From: Alphaproteobacteria bacterium | GTDB taxonomy: Bacteria > Pseudomonadota > Alphaproteobacteria > RF32 > CAG-239 | Length of the DNA stretch: 32,909 nucleotides | NCBI GenBank assembly: GCA_900767645.1 | Contig: CAAFZY010000010.1 | Span: 1 to 32,909, forward strand | Direction: 5' to 3' | Shown: positions 1 through 7,081 of the stretch, one piece after another | Numbering within the stretch: position 1 is the first letter of the stretch | Layout: every line of letters begins with the position of its first letter | Program-made: the position numbers and the translations under genes | The notes under the pieces: generated by a model | Seen by the model: only the letters and a program-made list of their open reading frames with translations | What the model was told of the DNA's origin: nothing | Databases searched by the model: none

Positions 1-75
1 TAGACTCGTAAATATTGCAAAAAAAAAACGCCAGCTAAAATCTTCTCAAATTAATCTTTTTGAGGAGATTTTGTT
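1..75 (+). repeat. Pilin-leader repeat, copy A (left part cut by window start)
   Basis: The sequence runs GACTCGTAAATATTGC, a ten-base A-tract, a short variable link, then an SD-containing hairpin. It is nearly the same as 10671-10763, 22162-22257 and 32823-32909. The part carrying the TTATNCACA 9-mer in other copies lies before base 1. All copies in the window share the + orientation. It directly precedes pilin-like gene 1. Confidence 0.9.
37..72 (+). promoter_or_regulatory. SD-sequestering hairpin before pilin-like gene 1
   Basis: Bases 37-50 (AAAATCTTCTCAAA) pair with 59-72 (TTTGAGGAGATTTT) in a 14-bp stem with one U-G wobble (44/65) and an 8-nt loop. The Shine-Dalgarno GAGGAG (62-67) is wholly inside the 3' strand, 8 nt before ATG 76. 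The pairing is direct from sequence. A role in translational control, such as a thermosensor or trans-acting opener, is inference. Confidence 0.65.
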
Positions 76-822
76 ATGAAATCAGATTTTAGTCGCTTTT
101 TACACATCACATCGTCATATTCGGGCTTGACCCGAATATCCAGGTGGAACAAATTTGCTTCTTTATTTGACCTGGACACTCCGATCAAGTCGGAGTGTGA
201 CAGCTTGTGTGCAGGTCGGTCTATGGTGGAAATGCTTGGCGTTCTTGCCATTATCGGAGTCCTGTCCGTCGGCGCCATCGCCGGTTATTCCAAGGCGATG
301 ATGAAGTACAGGCTCAACAAACAGGCAGAACAATTAAATCAACTTATCAATGCTCTTTCGCAATATCATATGCAAATACATTCAGAGGATACAATATCTT
401 TAGTGCCTATATATAAAAAATTAAACTTAATCCCGATTGAGATGATAAAAGATAATTCAACTACCATTTACGATATTTTCGGAAACAGCCTTTTGTTGCG
501 CTCATCTAAATATGTTGACGCTAATAATGTTTTTTATGCCACCACAATCAGATACGGCATAGATGTTACCAATCAAAACAATATTGAAATTTGCCGCAAT
601 ATTATCAACACCATTAAAGAAAACAGTCATGCTCTATACTATCTTGAAACTATGGCGGATTGGGGTACTGAAAACAGTCAGAACAAACCATTATTCGGCG
701 ATGCATATTGCGGAGGGTGGGAAACATGCCTCAACAATGTTACCATCAACGACATTGACAATATTTGTCGCGGATTTGAAAAAAATAATGAAGGCTATAT
801 GCAAATATGGTGGCGCAGCTAA
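76..822 (+). CDS. Type IV pilin-like protein 1 with long leader peptide
   Basis: 248 aa. The start ATG follows GAGGAG at 8 nt. Residues 1-47 form a leader ending in Gly. Residues 48-52 (RSMVE) put Glu at +5 after the Gly, as in a prepilin peptidase site, followed by a hydrophobic helix (MLGVLAIIGVLSVGAIAGY) and an amphipathic KAMMKYRLNKQ segment. The mature part is about 201 aa. It keeps an ICRNI motif and a C-terminal C-x5-C-x12-C signature shared with the genes at 10764 and 22258, suggesting disulfides outside the cytoplasm. Leader codons 14-42 or so come from a two-hairpin palindromic element (113-202). It is probably an inner-membrane-anchored pseudopilin or pilin-like surface subunit. 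No assembly genes are nearby and the specific role is unknown. Confidence 0.8.
   Translation: MKSDFSRFLHITSSYSGLTRISRWNKFASLFDLDTPIKSECDSLCAGRSMVEMLGVLAIIGVLSVGAIAGYSKAMMKYRLNKQAEQLNQLINALSQYHMQIHSEDTISLVPIYKKLNLIPIEMIKDNSTTIYDIFGNSLLLRSSKYVDANNVFYATTIRYGIDVTNQNNIEICRNIINTIKENSHALYYLETMADWGTENSQNKPLFGDAYCGGWETCLNNVTINDIDNICRGFEKNNEGYMQIWWRS
113..202 (+). repeat. Two-hairpin palindromic element inside pilin gene 1
   Basis: Hairpin one: 117-125 (ATATTCGGG) pairs with 131-139, loop CTTGA. Hairpin two: 176-184 (ACACTCCGA) pairs with 190-198, loop TCAAG. CCAGGT (140-145) pairs with ACCTGG (170-175), so the element is also an inverted repeat overall. The same element lies inverted in pilin gene 2 (10841-10931). 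It resembles the dispersed 'GGGCTTGACCC'-type palindromes common in alphaproteobacterial genomes. The whole element is read in frame. Confidence 0.85.
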
Positions 823-835
823 CTGTAAGATAAGT

Positions 836-859
836 AAAACACCGGCGGTTAAGCCGGTG
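836..859 (-). terminator. Rho-independent terminator after accD
   Basis: Bases 840-846 (CACCGGC) pair with 853-859 (GCCGGTG), loop of 6 nt. Read on the - strand the hairpin is followed by TTTT (839-836). It lies between the convergent ends of pilin gene 1 and accD. Confidence 0.6.
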
Positions 860-867
860 CGATAAAA

Positions 868-1737
868 CTATTTATTTACAATCGGTTGGCGATTTTTATT
901 CGTTAAAACGGTTAATATTTTAACAAGCTCTTCTTTCATGTGCGCGCGATCAACCACAACATCAACCATACCATGTTCTTTTAAATATTCAGCGCGCTGA
1001 AAACCTTCAGGTAACTTTTCGCGAATCGTTTGTTCAATAACACGTTGACCGGCAAATCCGATTAAGCAGCCTTTTTCCGCCATATTAACGTCGCCAAGCA
1101 TGGCAAACGAGGCAGAAACACCGCCGGTGGTAGGATCAGCCAAAACAGAAATAAACGGCACTCCGTTCTCTTTGAGTAAATTAACCGCTGCAACCGTGCG
1201 CGCCATCTGCATTAAAGAGAGCATACCCTCTTGCATGCGCGCGCCGCCCGATGAGGCAACCGTAATAAGCGGAATTTTATTTTTAAGCGCAATATCGGCC
1301 GCGGTAACAATCCCCTCGCCGACTGCCGTTCCCATTGAACCGCCCATAAATGAAAAATCCATAACCGCAAGTACGCTCTCAACTCCGCCGATTTTACCGC
1401 GGGCAACTTTAATGGCGTCTTGATTACCGGTCGCTTTGCGGTAAGTGCGCAAACGGTCGGTATATTTTTGCGTATCCTTAAATTTAAGAGGATCGTCTTG
1501 CACGGCCGGCAAAGCAATTTCAGTATATTTCTCATCATCAAAGAGCATTTTCAAGCGCTTATCGACATACAAGCGCAAATGATGTCCGCATGAAGTGCAA
1601 ACATACATGGATTTTTTAAGCTCTTTAGAAAAAAGCATTTGATTGCAAGCCGGACATTTAACCCATAAATTATCGGCAATCTCTTTCGGCGTCGTCTTTT
1701 GAATTTTAGGACGAACAATATCGGTAAACCAATTCAT
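868..1737 (-). CDS. accD: Acetyl-CoA carboxylase carboxyltransferase subunit beta
   Basis: 289 aa, usual length for AccD. It transfers carboxyl from carboxybiotin to acetyl-CoA, the first step of fatty acid synthesis, in the cytosol with AccA. The N-terminal zinc ribbon is visible (C28, C31, C47, C50), followed by the crotonase-like carboxyltransferase domain with SSGGARMQEG and GRVIEQT-like (GQRVIEQT) segments. The start is MNWFTDIV with AAGG 7 nt upstream. It follows lapA on the same strand. In many Alphaproteobacteria trpFBA lies between lapA and accD and folC follows; neither is present here. Identification is secure. Confidence 0.97.
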   Translation of the reverse strand: MNWFTDIVRPKIQKTTPKEIADNLWVKCPACNQMLFSKELKKSMYVCTSCGHHLRLYVDKRLKMLFDDEKYTEIALPAVQDDPLKFKDTQKYTDRLRTYRKATGNQDAIKVARGKIGGVESVLAVMDFSFMGGSMGTAVGEGIVTAADIALKNKIPLITVASSGGARMQEGMLSLMQMARTVAAVNLLKENGVPFISVLADPTTGGVSASFAMLGDVNMAEKGCLIGFAGQRVIEQTIREKLPEGFQRAEYLKEHGMVDVVVDRAHMKEELVKILTVLTNKNRQPIVNK

Positions 1738-1756
1738 AATGTAACCTTATGTTGTG

Positions 1757-2146
1757 TTAGTCTTCTTTTTTGAATGAAAAAAAGCCTGCGACTTTTTCTT
1801 TAAACGGAATCTTTGGCGCTTGCGGTTCCTGATGTTTTAAAACCTCAAAATTTTCTTGCAGGCTGGAAAATTTTTCATGCAGTTTTTCATGCTCTTTGTT
1901 AAGGGCTTTGTTTGCCTTTTTTTGATGGCGAAGCTGCGCGCGAAGCGGGGCATTGGCCACAAAAGCATCAAGTCTGCCAAGCAGATAACCGGCAAAAAAC
2001 AGCACCAAAATCAGCACGCTTAATGAAACGGTAATATCCAGATTAAAGGGCTTAATGTTAAATGTTGCAAAGTCGTTATTGATAACGGCAAAAATAATCA
2101 CAACAAGAATCAACGGAATTTCAATTAAATGTCTGATAAAATTCAT
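1757..2146 (-). CDS. lapA: LapA-family (DUF1049) inner-membrane protein
   Basis: 129 aa. Two predicted membrane segments (about residues 7-24 and 41-60), with the short NNDFATFNIKPF stretch between them typical of LapA/YciS-like proteins. A charged coiled-coil tail follows (about 70-110, rich in K, E, H, L). E. coli LapA acts with LapB in regulating LPS synthesis; function here is by family only. SD AAAGGG lies 7 nt before ATG. Position between ihfB and accD matches conserved alphaproteobacterial order. Confidence 0.75.
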   Translation of the reverse strand: MNFIRHLIEIPLILVVIIFAVINNDFATFNIKPFNLDITVSLSVLILVLFFAGYLLGRLDAFVANAPLRAQLRHQKKANKALNKEHEKLHEKFSSLQENFEVLKHQEPQAPKIPFKEKVAGFFSFKKED

Positions 2147-2203
2147 AATTTAGCCCTTTCTCTGAACAGTGTTAAAACGGCCGCCGGCTGAGGCTTTTAA
2201 CGT

Positions 2204-2488
2204 TTAAGCCTTGGAGTTAAGTTGTTCGTGTAACTCTTTACCGGTTTTAAAGTGAGCAATGCAGCGTTCTTCAACATTAACCTTTTCGCCCGTGCGCGGA
2301 TTTTTAGCAACGCGCGGTGAACGTTTGCGAACCGAAAACGCGCCAAAACCGCGAAATTCAACTCTGTCGCCTTTGGCAAGAGTATCAATAATCTTATCAA
2401 AAACAACGTTTACAATTCTTTCCACATCGCGGAGCATTAAATTAGGATTTTTAGCTGCAATTTTTTCAATTAATTCTGATTTAGTCAC
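2204..2488 (-). CDS. ihfB: Integration host factor subunit beta
   Basis: 94 aa from a GTG start at 2488. A longer GTG-initiated frame reaches 2506, but the shorter start has AGAGG about 5 nt upstream and gives MTKSELIEKIA, the canonical IhfB N-terminus. DNA-bending HU/IHF fold: beta-arm motif RGFGAFSVRKRSPRVAKNPR and the family signature are intact. It partners IhfA (not in the window) in nucleoid architecture, recombination and promoter looping. It is followed by lapA and accD, the usual alphaproteobacterial order. HU-type paralogy cannot be fully excluded, but N-terminus and context favour IhfB. Confidence 0.9.
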   Translation of the reverse strand: MTKSELIEKIAAKNPNLMLRDVERIVNVVFDKIIDTLAKGDRVEFRGFGAFSVRKRSPRVAKNPRTGEKVNVEERCIAHFKTGKELHEQLNSKA

Positions 2489-2570
2489 TTTTTCCTCTTT
2501 TTTCACATGTTAAAAACAATTACCTTTTTTGATAAATACCGCTTATTTTACAAAATTTCCACCTTTATTT

Positions 2571-3227
2571 TTATTTTACACAGACATCAGGCGCTTTTAA
2601 ATATAAAGGCTTTGGAAAATCAGTGGTTTTATTTAAATATCTTTTTATACCGATTAACGCCAATTTGTCAACAGGCGGATTAAAATGAGTTTTAACCGCA
2701 TGCAGATGCAAGCCGCTCGGCTTGTTTAAAAAGCGTTCAACTCCGTCGCCGGCAAATGAAACCGACTTACCCTGCAGGGTGTGGATTATGTCATCATAAA
2801 ATGCGGTTGCCGGCTCGGAAAGCTTGTTAAGCTCCGCATCATAATACTGCACATAATAGTCTTCGCGCTTGGTTTCAATTAAAACCACATTAATCTCAGC
2901 CAATTCTTCCGGCTCAAAATCAGCGGCATAGACATCAAACGCCGACACGCCGCAAACCGTAACGGTCGGAGCCGCAAGGGCAAATGCTCTTGCCGCCGCA
3001 ACTGACGAACGCACGCCGGTAAAAGACCCCGGCCCGGTGCACACCACCGCCAAATTCAAATTTTTAAATTCCAAATTGTGTTCATGTAAAATGGCGGCAA
3101 TTTGCGGCATTAAAACTTCTGCCTGCCCGAAATCCATTTCTTTTTCAAAACGCGCAACCTCTTTTTTGTCATCAAACAAGACCAATGAGCAAAAGTTTGA
3201 GGTTGTATCAAACGCCAATGTAAACAT
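2571..3227 (-). CDS. tsaB: tRNA threonylcarbamoyladenosine biosynthesis protein TsaB
   Basis: 218 aa. ASKHA-fold protein: N-terminal LAFDTTSNFCSLVLFD and CTGPGSFTGVRSSVAAARAFA, the TsaB signature. With TsaD and TsaE it installs t6A37 on ANN-decoding tRNAs from threonylcarbamoyl-AMP. Length is normal. Start MFTLAFD is preceded by GGTGG. TsaE and the RimI acetyltransferase often encoded near tsaB are absent here. It is divergent from the PAS protein at 3323. Confidence 0.93.
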   Translation of the reverse strand: MFTLAFDTTSNFCSLVLFDDKKEVARFEKEMDFGQAEVLMPQIAAILHEHNLEFKNLNLAVVCTGPGSFTGVRSSVAAARAFALAAPTVTVCGVSAFDVYAADFEPEELAEINVVLIETKREDYYVQYYDAELNKLSEPATAFYDDIIHTLQGKSVSFAGDGVERFLNKPSGLHLHAVKTHFNPPVDKLALIGIKRYLNKTTDFPKPLYLKAPDVCVK

Positions 3228-3322
3228 TTTTATTCACCACCCTAAAATTTAGTTTGCGTATTTGCTTTTATAATATAGAATCTGTAAACAAACAACGATT
3301 ATTTCATTTTGTGGAAAAAGAT

Positions 3323-4963
3323 ATGAATGCCGAAATGTTAAAAGATATGCTTTTGTTCTGCTTTTTAGCGGGAATCGTACTGATTGCGTTTGTAATTTCG
3401 TTAAAAATCAGCCTTGCCCGACTCCGACAAAAAAACTACTTTTTAAACCGCGACCGCGAGCGCTATGCCGAAACTTTGTACGCATCAAAAGACGGCTATT
3501 TTGCCTTTGTGTATCCCGACGAGCGAATCAAAGACCCGCGACGCACGGTGCGCGAGCGCTGTTCAAGACGTTTGGCGGTAATGCTTAATCTTAAAGACGG
3601 CACGCAGTCATCTTTTGCCGATGTCAAGGAAGCTTTTTATAAAGACGACGCCAAAAAAATTGCTAAATATCTGGCCTTAATGCAAGACGAAGGCGTTCCG
3701 TTTGAAGATACTTTTACACTCAAAAACGTTAATCGCAGTATCAGCATTTTCGGGGCGCGCATCAACGGCGCCGACGGAAATTTATACTGCGATATGCTTT
3801 GGTTCAGAGATTTAAGCGAAGATATGCTTAAAATCAACAACTTGGAAGATGATAAAAAAGAGCTGGGCAATAAGGTAAACAACCTTGAAGATTTAATTAA
3901 CAACCTTAACATTCCGTTGTGGTTGCGCGATGAAAATTTAAACATCATTATCAGCAACAAAAAATATAATGAAATCGTCGGATTGGAAAAACCGCAAAAC
4001 GAATCGCAGGAAGAGTTAAGCGCAACCGCCGTTGCCGCGCGCACTCTGGCGCAAAACGCACAAGCCCATAACAAATCGCAGCATAAATCGGTTAATTTGG
4101 TTATCAACGGCGCCTCCAAACGCTTTGAATTGACCGAAACTCCGTACCATCACAACGGAGATTTAAACAAAATCGGCACTGCCGGCGCTTTGCTTGATAT
4201 TACCGAGCTTGATGAAGTTAAGCGCACTTTTGCCATTCACCAAAACGCGCATCTTGCCGTTCTTTCGGCTTTAGGCACAGCTTTTGCCATTTTTAACACT
4301 CATCAAAAACTTATCTTTTACAATAAAGCCTTTGCCTCTATGTGGAATTTGAGTCCCGAATTTTTAGAAAAAAATCCGACCTACACCGAATTTTTGGATA
4401 AAATACATGAAAACAGGCTGTTGGAAGAAGTCAGCGATTTTCGCTCATATTGCCATGATGAAGAAAAAGTGTTTACCGATTTAATTGAGCCGAAAGAAAC
4501 CCATTTGCATATTCCGGACGGACGCACTTTCCGACGCACGATTGCCCCGCACCCTAACGGGCTGATTTTTGCCTTTGAAGATGTTTCCGACCGCCTTGCC
4601 GCCACACGCACCATTAATGAAATGGTGGCGGTACAACAAAAAATTTTGGACAATGTGGACGATGCCGTAATTATTTTCAGCTCCGACCAGCGTTTGAAGT
4701 ATTTTAACAAAAAATATCAAACTTTATGGAAAATCAATGCTGAAAAGCTGCAAAATCTGTTCTTTTTAGCTGACGTTTTGGAAGAACAAAAAGCATTTTT
4801 CAATCCGCAAATTGATTGGAAAAACTTAAAACAGCGCATAATGGCGCAGTTGCTTAACACATGTTCGCGCTTTAAGCTGGACCGAATTGACGGTATTCAG
4901 CTTAATGTTATTCCGGTTATATTGCCGGACGAATCGTTAATGATTAGATATGTTATAAATTAA
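3323..4963 (+). CDS. DivL-like multi-PAS membrane protein lacking kinase domains
   Basis: 546 aa from ATG 3323 (MNAEMLKDM); an upstream extension to 3254 has no clear RBS. One membrane helix (about 8-29), then tandem PAS modules: around residues 190-300 (NIPLWLRDENLNIIISN...), 310-440 (AIFNTHQKLIFYNKAFASMWNLSPEFL...), and from about 455 (DAVIIFSSDQRLKYFNKKYQTLW...). The HLPDGR-like HIPDGRTFRR motif and 'LWxLxPExL' phrases match alphaproteobacterial DivL-type PAS histidine kinases. The protein ends inside or just after the last PAS. No H-box, N-box or G-boxes follow, and the next ORF is unrelated. It may be a sensory scaffold or a truncated kinase. Divergent from tsaB. Confidence 0.75.
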   Translation: MNAEMLKDMLLFCFLAGIVLIAFVISLKISLARLRQKNYFLNRDRERYAETLYASKDGYFAFVYPDERIKDPRRTVRERCSRRLAVMLNLKDGTQSSFADVKEAFYKDDAKKIAKYLALMQDEGVPFEDTFTLKNVNRSISIFGARINGADGNLYCDMLWFRDLSEDMLKINNLEDDKKELGNKVNNLEDLINNLNIPLWLRDENLNIIISNKKYNEIVGLEKPQNESQEELSATAVAARTLAQNAQAHNKSQHKSVNLVINGASKRFELTETPYHHNGDLNKIGTAGALLDITELDEVKRTFAIHQNAHLAVLSALGTAFAIFNTHQKLIFYNKAFASMWNLSPEFLEKNPTYTEFLDKIHENRLLEEVSDFRSYCHDEEKVFTDLIEPKETHLHIPDGRTFRRTIAPHPNGLIFAFEDVSDRLAATRTINEMVAVQQKILDNVDDAVIIFSSDQRLKYFNKKYQTLWKINAEKLQNLFFLADVLEEQKAFFNPQIDWKNLKQRIMAQLLNTCSRFKLDRIDGIQLNVIPVILPDESLMIRYVIN

Positions 4964-4965
4964 TT

Positions 4966-4996
4966 TTGACATCGCAAAGGTTATATGTCATATTAT
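4966..4996 (+). promoter_or_regulatory. Putative sigma70-like promoter for the gene at 5031
   Basis: A consensus -35 TTGACA (4966-4971) is followed by an AT-rich -10 region. TATTAT (4991-4996) is at 19-bp spacing and CATATT (4989-4994) at 17 bp. It lies in the 67-bp gap before the GTG start. Confidence 0.5.
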
Positions 4997-5030
4997 TATA
5001 TGGGTTTAATTACTAACCAAAGAGGAAAAC

Positions 5031-5882
5031 GTGGCTATTAATCGAGATGACGAATCTTCTGAAGATGACGAAGCCGTATTTGACTGGAAAAAAAACGGCT
5101 TTGATAAAAACGAACGTCTTTCTTTGCGTATAAACGCCAAAGAAGCGGATAACTATAATGCCCGTAAAAAAAATCAACCTCTTAAAGCAAACAGGCCTGA
5201 AAATTTGGCAGCCGGTTTAAAAAAGATTCGTAAAAAAATTCGCGAAGTTTATGACGATGATGAAGATGATGATGAAAACGGCACCATTTTTGCTCCGATT
5301 CAATACGCCAAAGAAGAAGAGAATCCCCTGCTTAATGCTTTAAACGAAGACGAAAAGCGTTTGTTTTACCAAAAACAAAATATAGAAAACGTCAATATGC
5401 AACAAACCGCCGGCAAAATGGAAGCACTGCACATTGCCAACAATCTGGCAAGAGAGAGCGGCTTAAAAGACATCAGCCGCAAAGCTATGGCCGCCGGTAT
5501 GCAAGAGGCGACATTTCGTCCTGAAGAAATACAAGAAAAAGTTATTAAAAAAGAAGTTTCAGGCAAACTCGGCATTAAAGGAAAAATTGAAGACGGCAAA
5601 ATTATTTCAGTAGCCCGCGGCATTAAAAAAATTGAGAGCTTAGGCGGAAAAGAGGCGGCAAAAAACTTAGACATGCGCGATGTGGTAAAAGCCGGCGAAG
5701 AAAAGCTTGATGAAATTAAACTCGCGGAGCTGATTTTGGAAAAATCCGGACAAGATGTTAAAAAACGTAAAGAACGTTTCAACCACAGCAAAGACAGCTT
5801 GCGACTTAAAAACTTTGAACAGCCTAAAGAAAAAAATAAAAACGAACCTGCTAAAAAGAAAAATTTAGATTTAGGGCGATAA
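5031..5882 (+). CDS. Hypothetical highly charged protein
   Basis: 283 aa, GTG start with AGAGG 5 nt upstream. No recognised domain, signal peptide or membrane helix. The N-terminus is acidic (DDESSEDDE), and a DDDEDDDEN cluster lies near residue 75 after a basic KKIRKKIR stretch. The middle (about 100-245) is predicted alpha-helical and rich in K/E/A. The C-terminus is very basic and lysine-rich. It looks like a soluble, partly disordered structural or nucleic-acid- or protein-binding factor, but no function is assigned. Own promoter upstream; the PTS operon begins after a further promoter. Confidence 0.7.
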   Translation: MAINRDDESSEDDEAVFDWKKNGFDKNERLSLRINAKEADNYNARKKNQPLKANRPENLAAGLKKIRKKIREVYDDDEDDDENGTIFAPIQYAKEEENPLLNALNEDEKRLFYQKQNIENVNMQQTAGKMEALHIANNLARESGLKDISRKAMAAGMQEATFRPEEIQEKVIKKEVSGKLGIKGKIEDGKIISVARGIKKIESLGGKEAAKNLDMRDVVKAGEEKLDEIKLAELILEKSGQDVKKRKERFNHSKDSLRLKNFEQPKEKNKNEPAKKKNLDLGR

Positions 5883-5896
5883 ATTATAAGTCTAAA

Positions 5897-5925
5897 TTGA
5901 CAGGTTGAAACAGACGTACTATTAT
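5897..5925 (+). promoter_or_regulatory. Strong sigma70-like promoter of the PTS operon
   Basis: TTGACA (5897-5902), exactly 17 bp spacer, then TATTAT (5920-5925), 39 bp before the ATG at 5964. Best promoter match in the window. Confidence 0.75.
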
Positions 5926-5963
5926 GATTTAAAAATTAACATTATTTGATTTAAGGAAACATC

Positions 5964-6380
5964 ATGGAAAATCAATATTACACTCTGATTGAAAAGCAAG
6001 ATTTTTACGAGATTATTGAAAATAAATACGGCGAACTCGCTATTTTTATTGATGCTCGTGCCGGTTCGCCGGTTAATCCGGTTTTAGAGTTCGACGGCAA
6101 GCAGACCGCATTATTAAAACGCGATGAACGCTTGGCCGTTCGGCTTGATAATATTGATGCCGAAACCAAAAACGTGCTCGCCGAATCTGAATTTGTGATG
6201 ATTGTGGAGCTTACCGGCGATCTTGTTGAACGCGTGTACGGCGTTCCGGTTGATAATGTTGAAGAAATTGTATTCAAAGGCCGTCAAACCCGCGCCGATG
6301 AGCTGGTTAAAGCCAAAAGCCGCGCTGATGTTATTAAACAATTCGGCGCAGTCAGAACTTGGACAGGCGGTGTAAAATAA
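5964..6380 (+). CDS. Hypothetical protein, first gene of the PTS operon
   Basis: 138 aa, SD AAGGA at a proper distance from ATG. No recognised family. Mixed alpha/beta, acidic, soluble; notable stretches are LAIFIDARAGSPVNPVLEFDG and FVMIVELTGDLVERVYGVP. It overlaps the EIIA start by one base (TAATG), so it is translationally coupled to it. In many Alphaproteobacteria the short HPr kinase HprK sits just upstream of EIIA-Man. This protein is of similar size but has no Walker A P-loop, so it is not an evident HprK. A PTS-linked role is inference from context only. Confidence 0.8.
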   Translation: MENQYYTLIEKQDFYEIIENKYGELAIFIDARAGSPVNPVLEFDGKQTALLKRDERLAVRLDNIDAETKNVLAESEFVMIVELTGDLVERVYGVPVDNVEEIVFKGRQTRADELVKAKSRADVIKQFGAVRTWTGGVK

Positions 6381-6778
6381 TGATAGGGTTAGTTGTAGTT
6401 ACGCACGGACATTTGGCCGATGAGTTTATTTCAGCCATGGAACATGTGGTCGGTCCGCAAAAACAAATAGCGGCCGTATGCATCGGTCCTGATGATGATA
6501 TGGAAAGCCGTCGCAGCGAAATTTTGCAAAAAGTTAATAATGTTGATGCCGGTAACGGAGTGGTAGTGCTGACCGATATGTTCGGCGGAACTCCTTCTAA
6601 TTTGGCAATTTCAATTATGGATAAGGCCAATGTTGAAATTTTGGCCGGAGCCAACTTGCCGATGCTGATAAAACTTGCGTCATTACGCAAAGAATGTTCG
6701 CTTAAAGACAGCGTGCTCGGCGCGCAGGAAGCCGGCAAAAAATATATTAACATTGCATCGCAATTGTTAGGGCAATAA
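6380..6778 (+). CDS. PTS mannose-family EIIA component (ManX-like)
   Basis: 132 aa from ATG 6380, which shares its A with the upstream TAA stop. A 7-codon longer frame would overlap further and lacks the family N-terminus. MIGLVVVTHGHLADEF carries the phosphoacceptor His9; TDMFGGTPSNLA is the second family signature. Fold is the EIIA-Man homodimer. No EIIB/C/D transport components are in the operon, so it is more likely a regulatory phosphorelay with the adjacent HPr than sugar uptake, as in other Alphaproteobacteria. Three bases separate it from HPr. Confidence 0.92.
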   Translation: MIGLVVVTHGHLADEFISAMEHVVGPQKQIAAVCIGPDDDMESRRSEILQKVNNVDAGNGVVVLTDMFGGTPSNLAISIMDKANVEILAGANLPMLIKLASLRKECSLKDSVLGAQEAGKKYINIASQLLGQ

Positions 6779-6781
6779 GTT

Positions 6782-7081
6782 ATGGCTCAAAATTATTCCA
6801 CCCTTGAAAACGGGGCTGTCAGCGTTGATTTGGAAATTAAAAATCAAAAAGGTCTGCATGCTCGTGCCGCTGCCGCATTTGTTAAATGCGCCGAACAATT
6901 TGACGCTGATGTTTCAGTTGAACGCATCGGACAAGAGGTCAGCGGCTGCTCGATTATGGGATTAATGATGCTTGCCGCCGCCAAAGGCACAATTATCCAC
7001 GTTCACGCCAAAGGCAATCAGGCTCAAGAAGCTATTGAAGCTATTTCTAATTTGGTAAACTGCAAATTCGGTGAAGATTAG
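6782..7081 (+). CDS. ptsH: Phosphocarrier protein HPr
   Basis: 99 aa. Active-site motif KGLHARAAAAF with His26, and the regulatory-serine region GCSIMGLMMLAAAKG (Ser57, equivalent to Ser46 of classic HPr). The N-terminus has about 10 extra residues versus E. coli HPr. It accepts phosphate from EI and donates it to the EIIA encoded just upstream. Neither EI (ptsP/ptsI) nor HPr kinase is in this window. The stop codon overlaps the GTG of the methyltransferase by one base. Confidence 0.93.
   Translation: MAQNYSTLENGAVSVDLEIKNQKGLHARAAAAFVKCAEQFDADVSVERIGQEVSGCSIMGLMMLAAAKGTIIHVHAKGNQAQEAIEAISNLVNCKFGED

Noticed and set aside
51..278. 75-residue open frame on the - strand over pilin gene 1
   Set aside because: It is the mirror reading of the palindromic element and pilin head. 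It has no RBS and is open because the element is readable both ways. It was useful only to show the inverted relation to pilin gene 2.
563..865. 100-residue + frame at the end of pilin gene 1
   Set aside because: Out-of-frame shadow running into the terminator; no RBS, no family, while the pilin frame keeps conserved cysteines.
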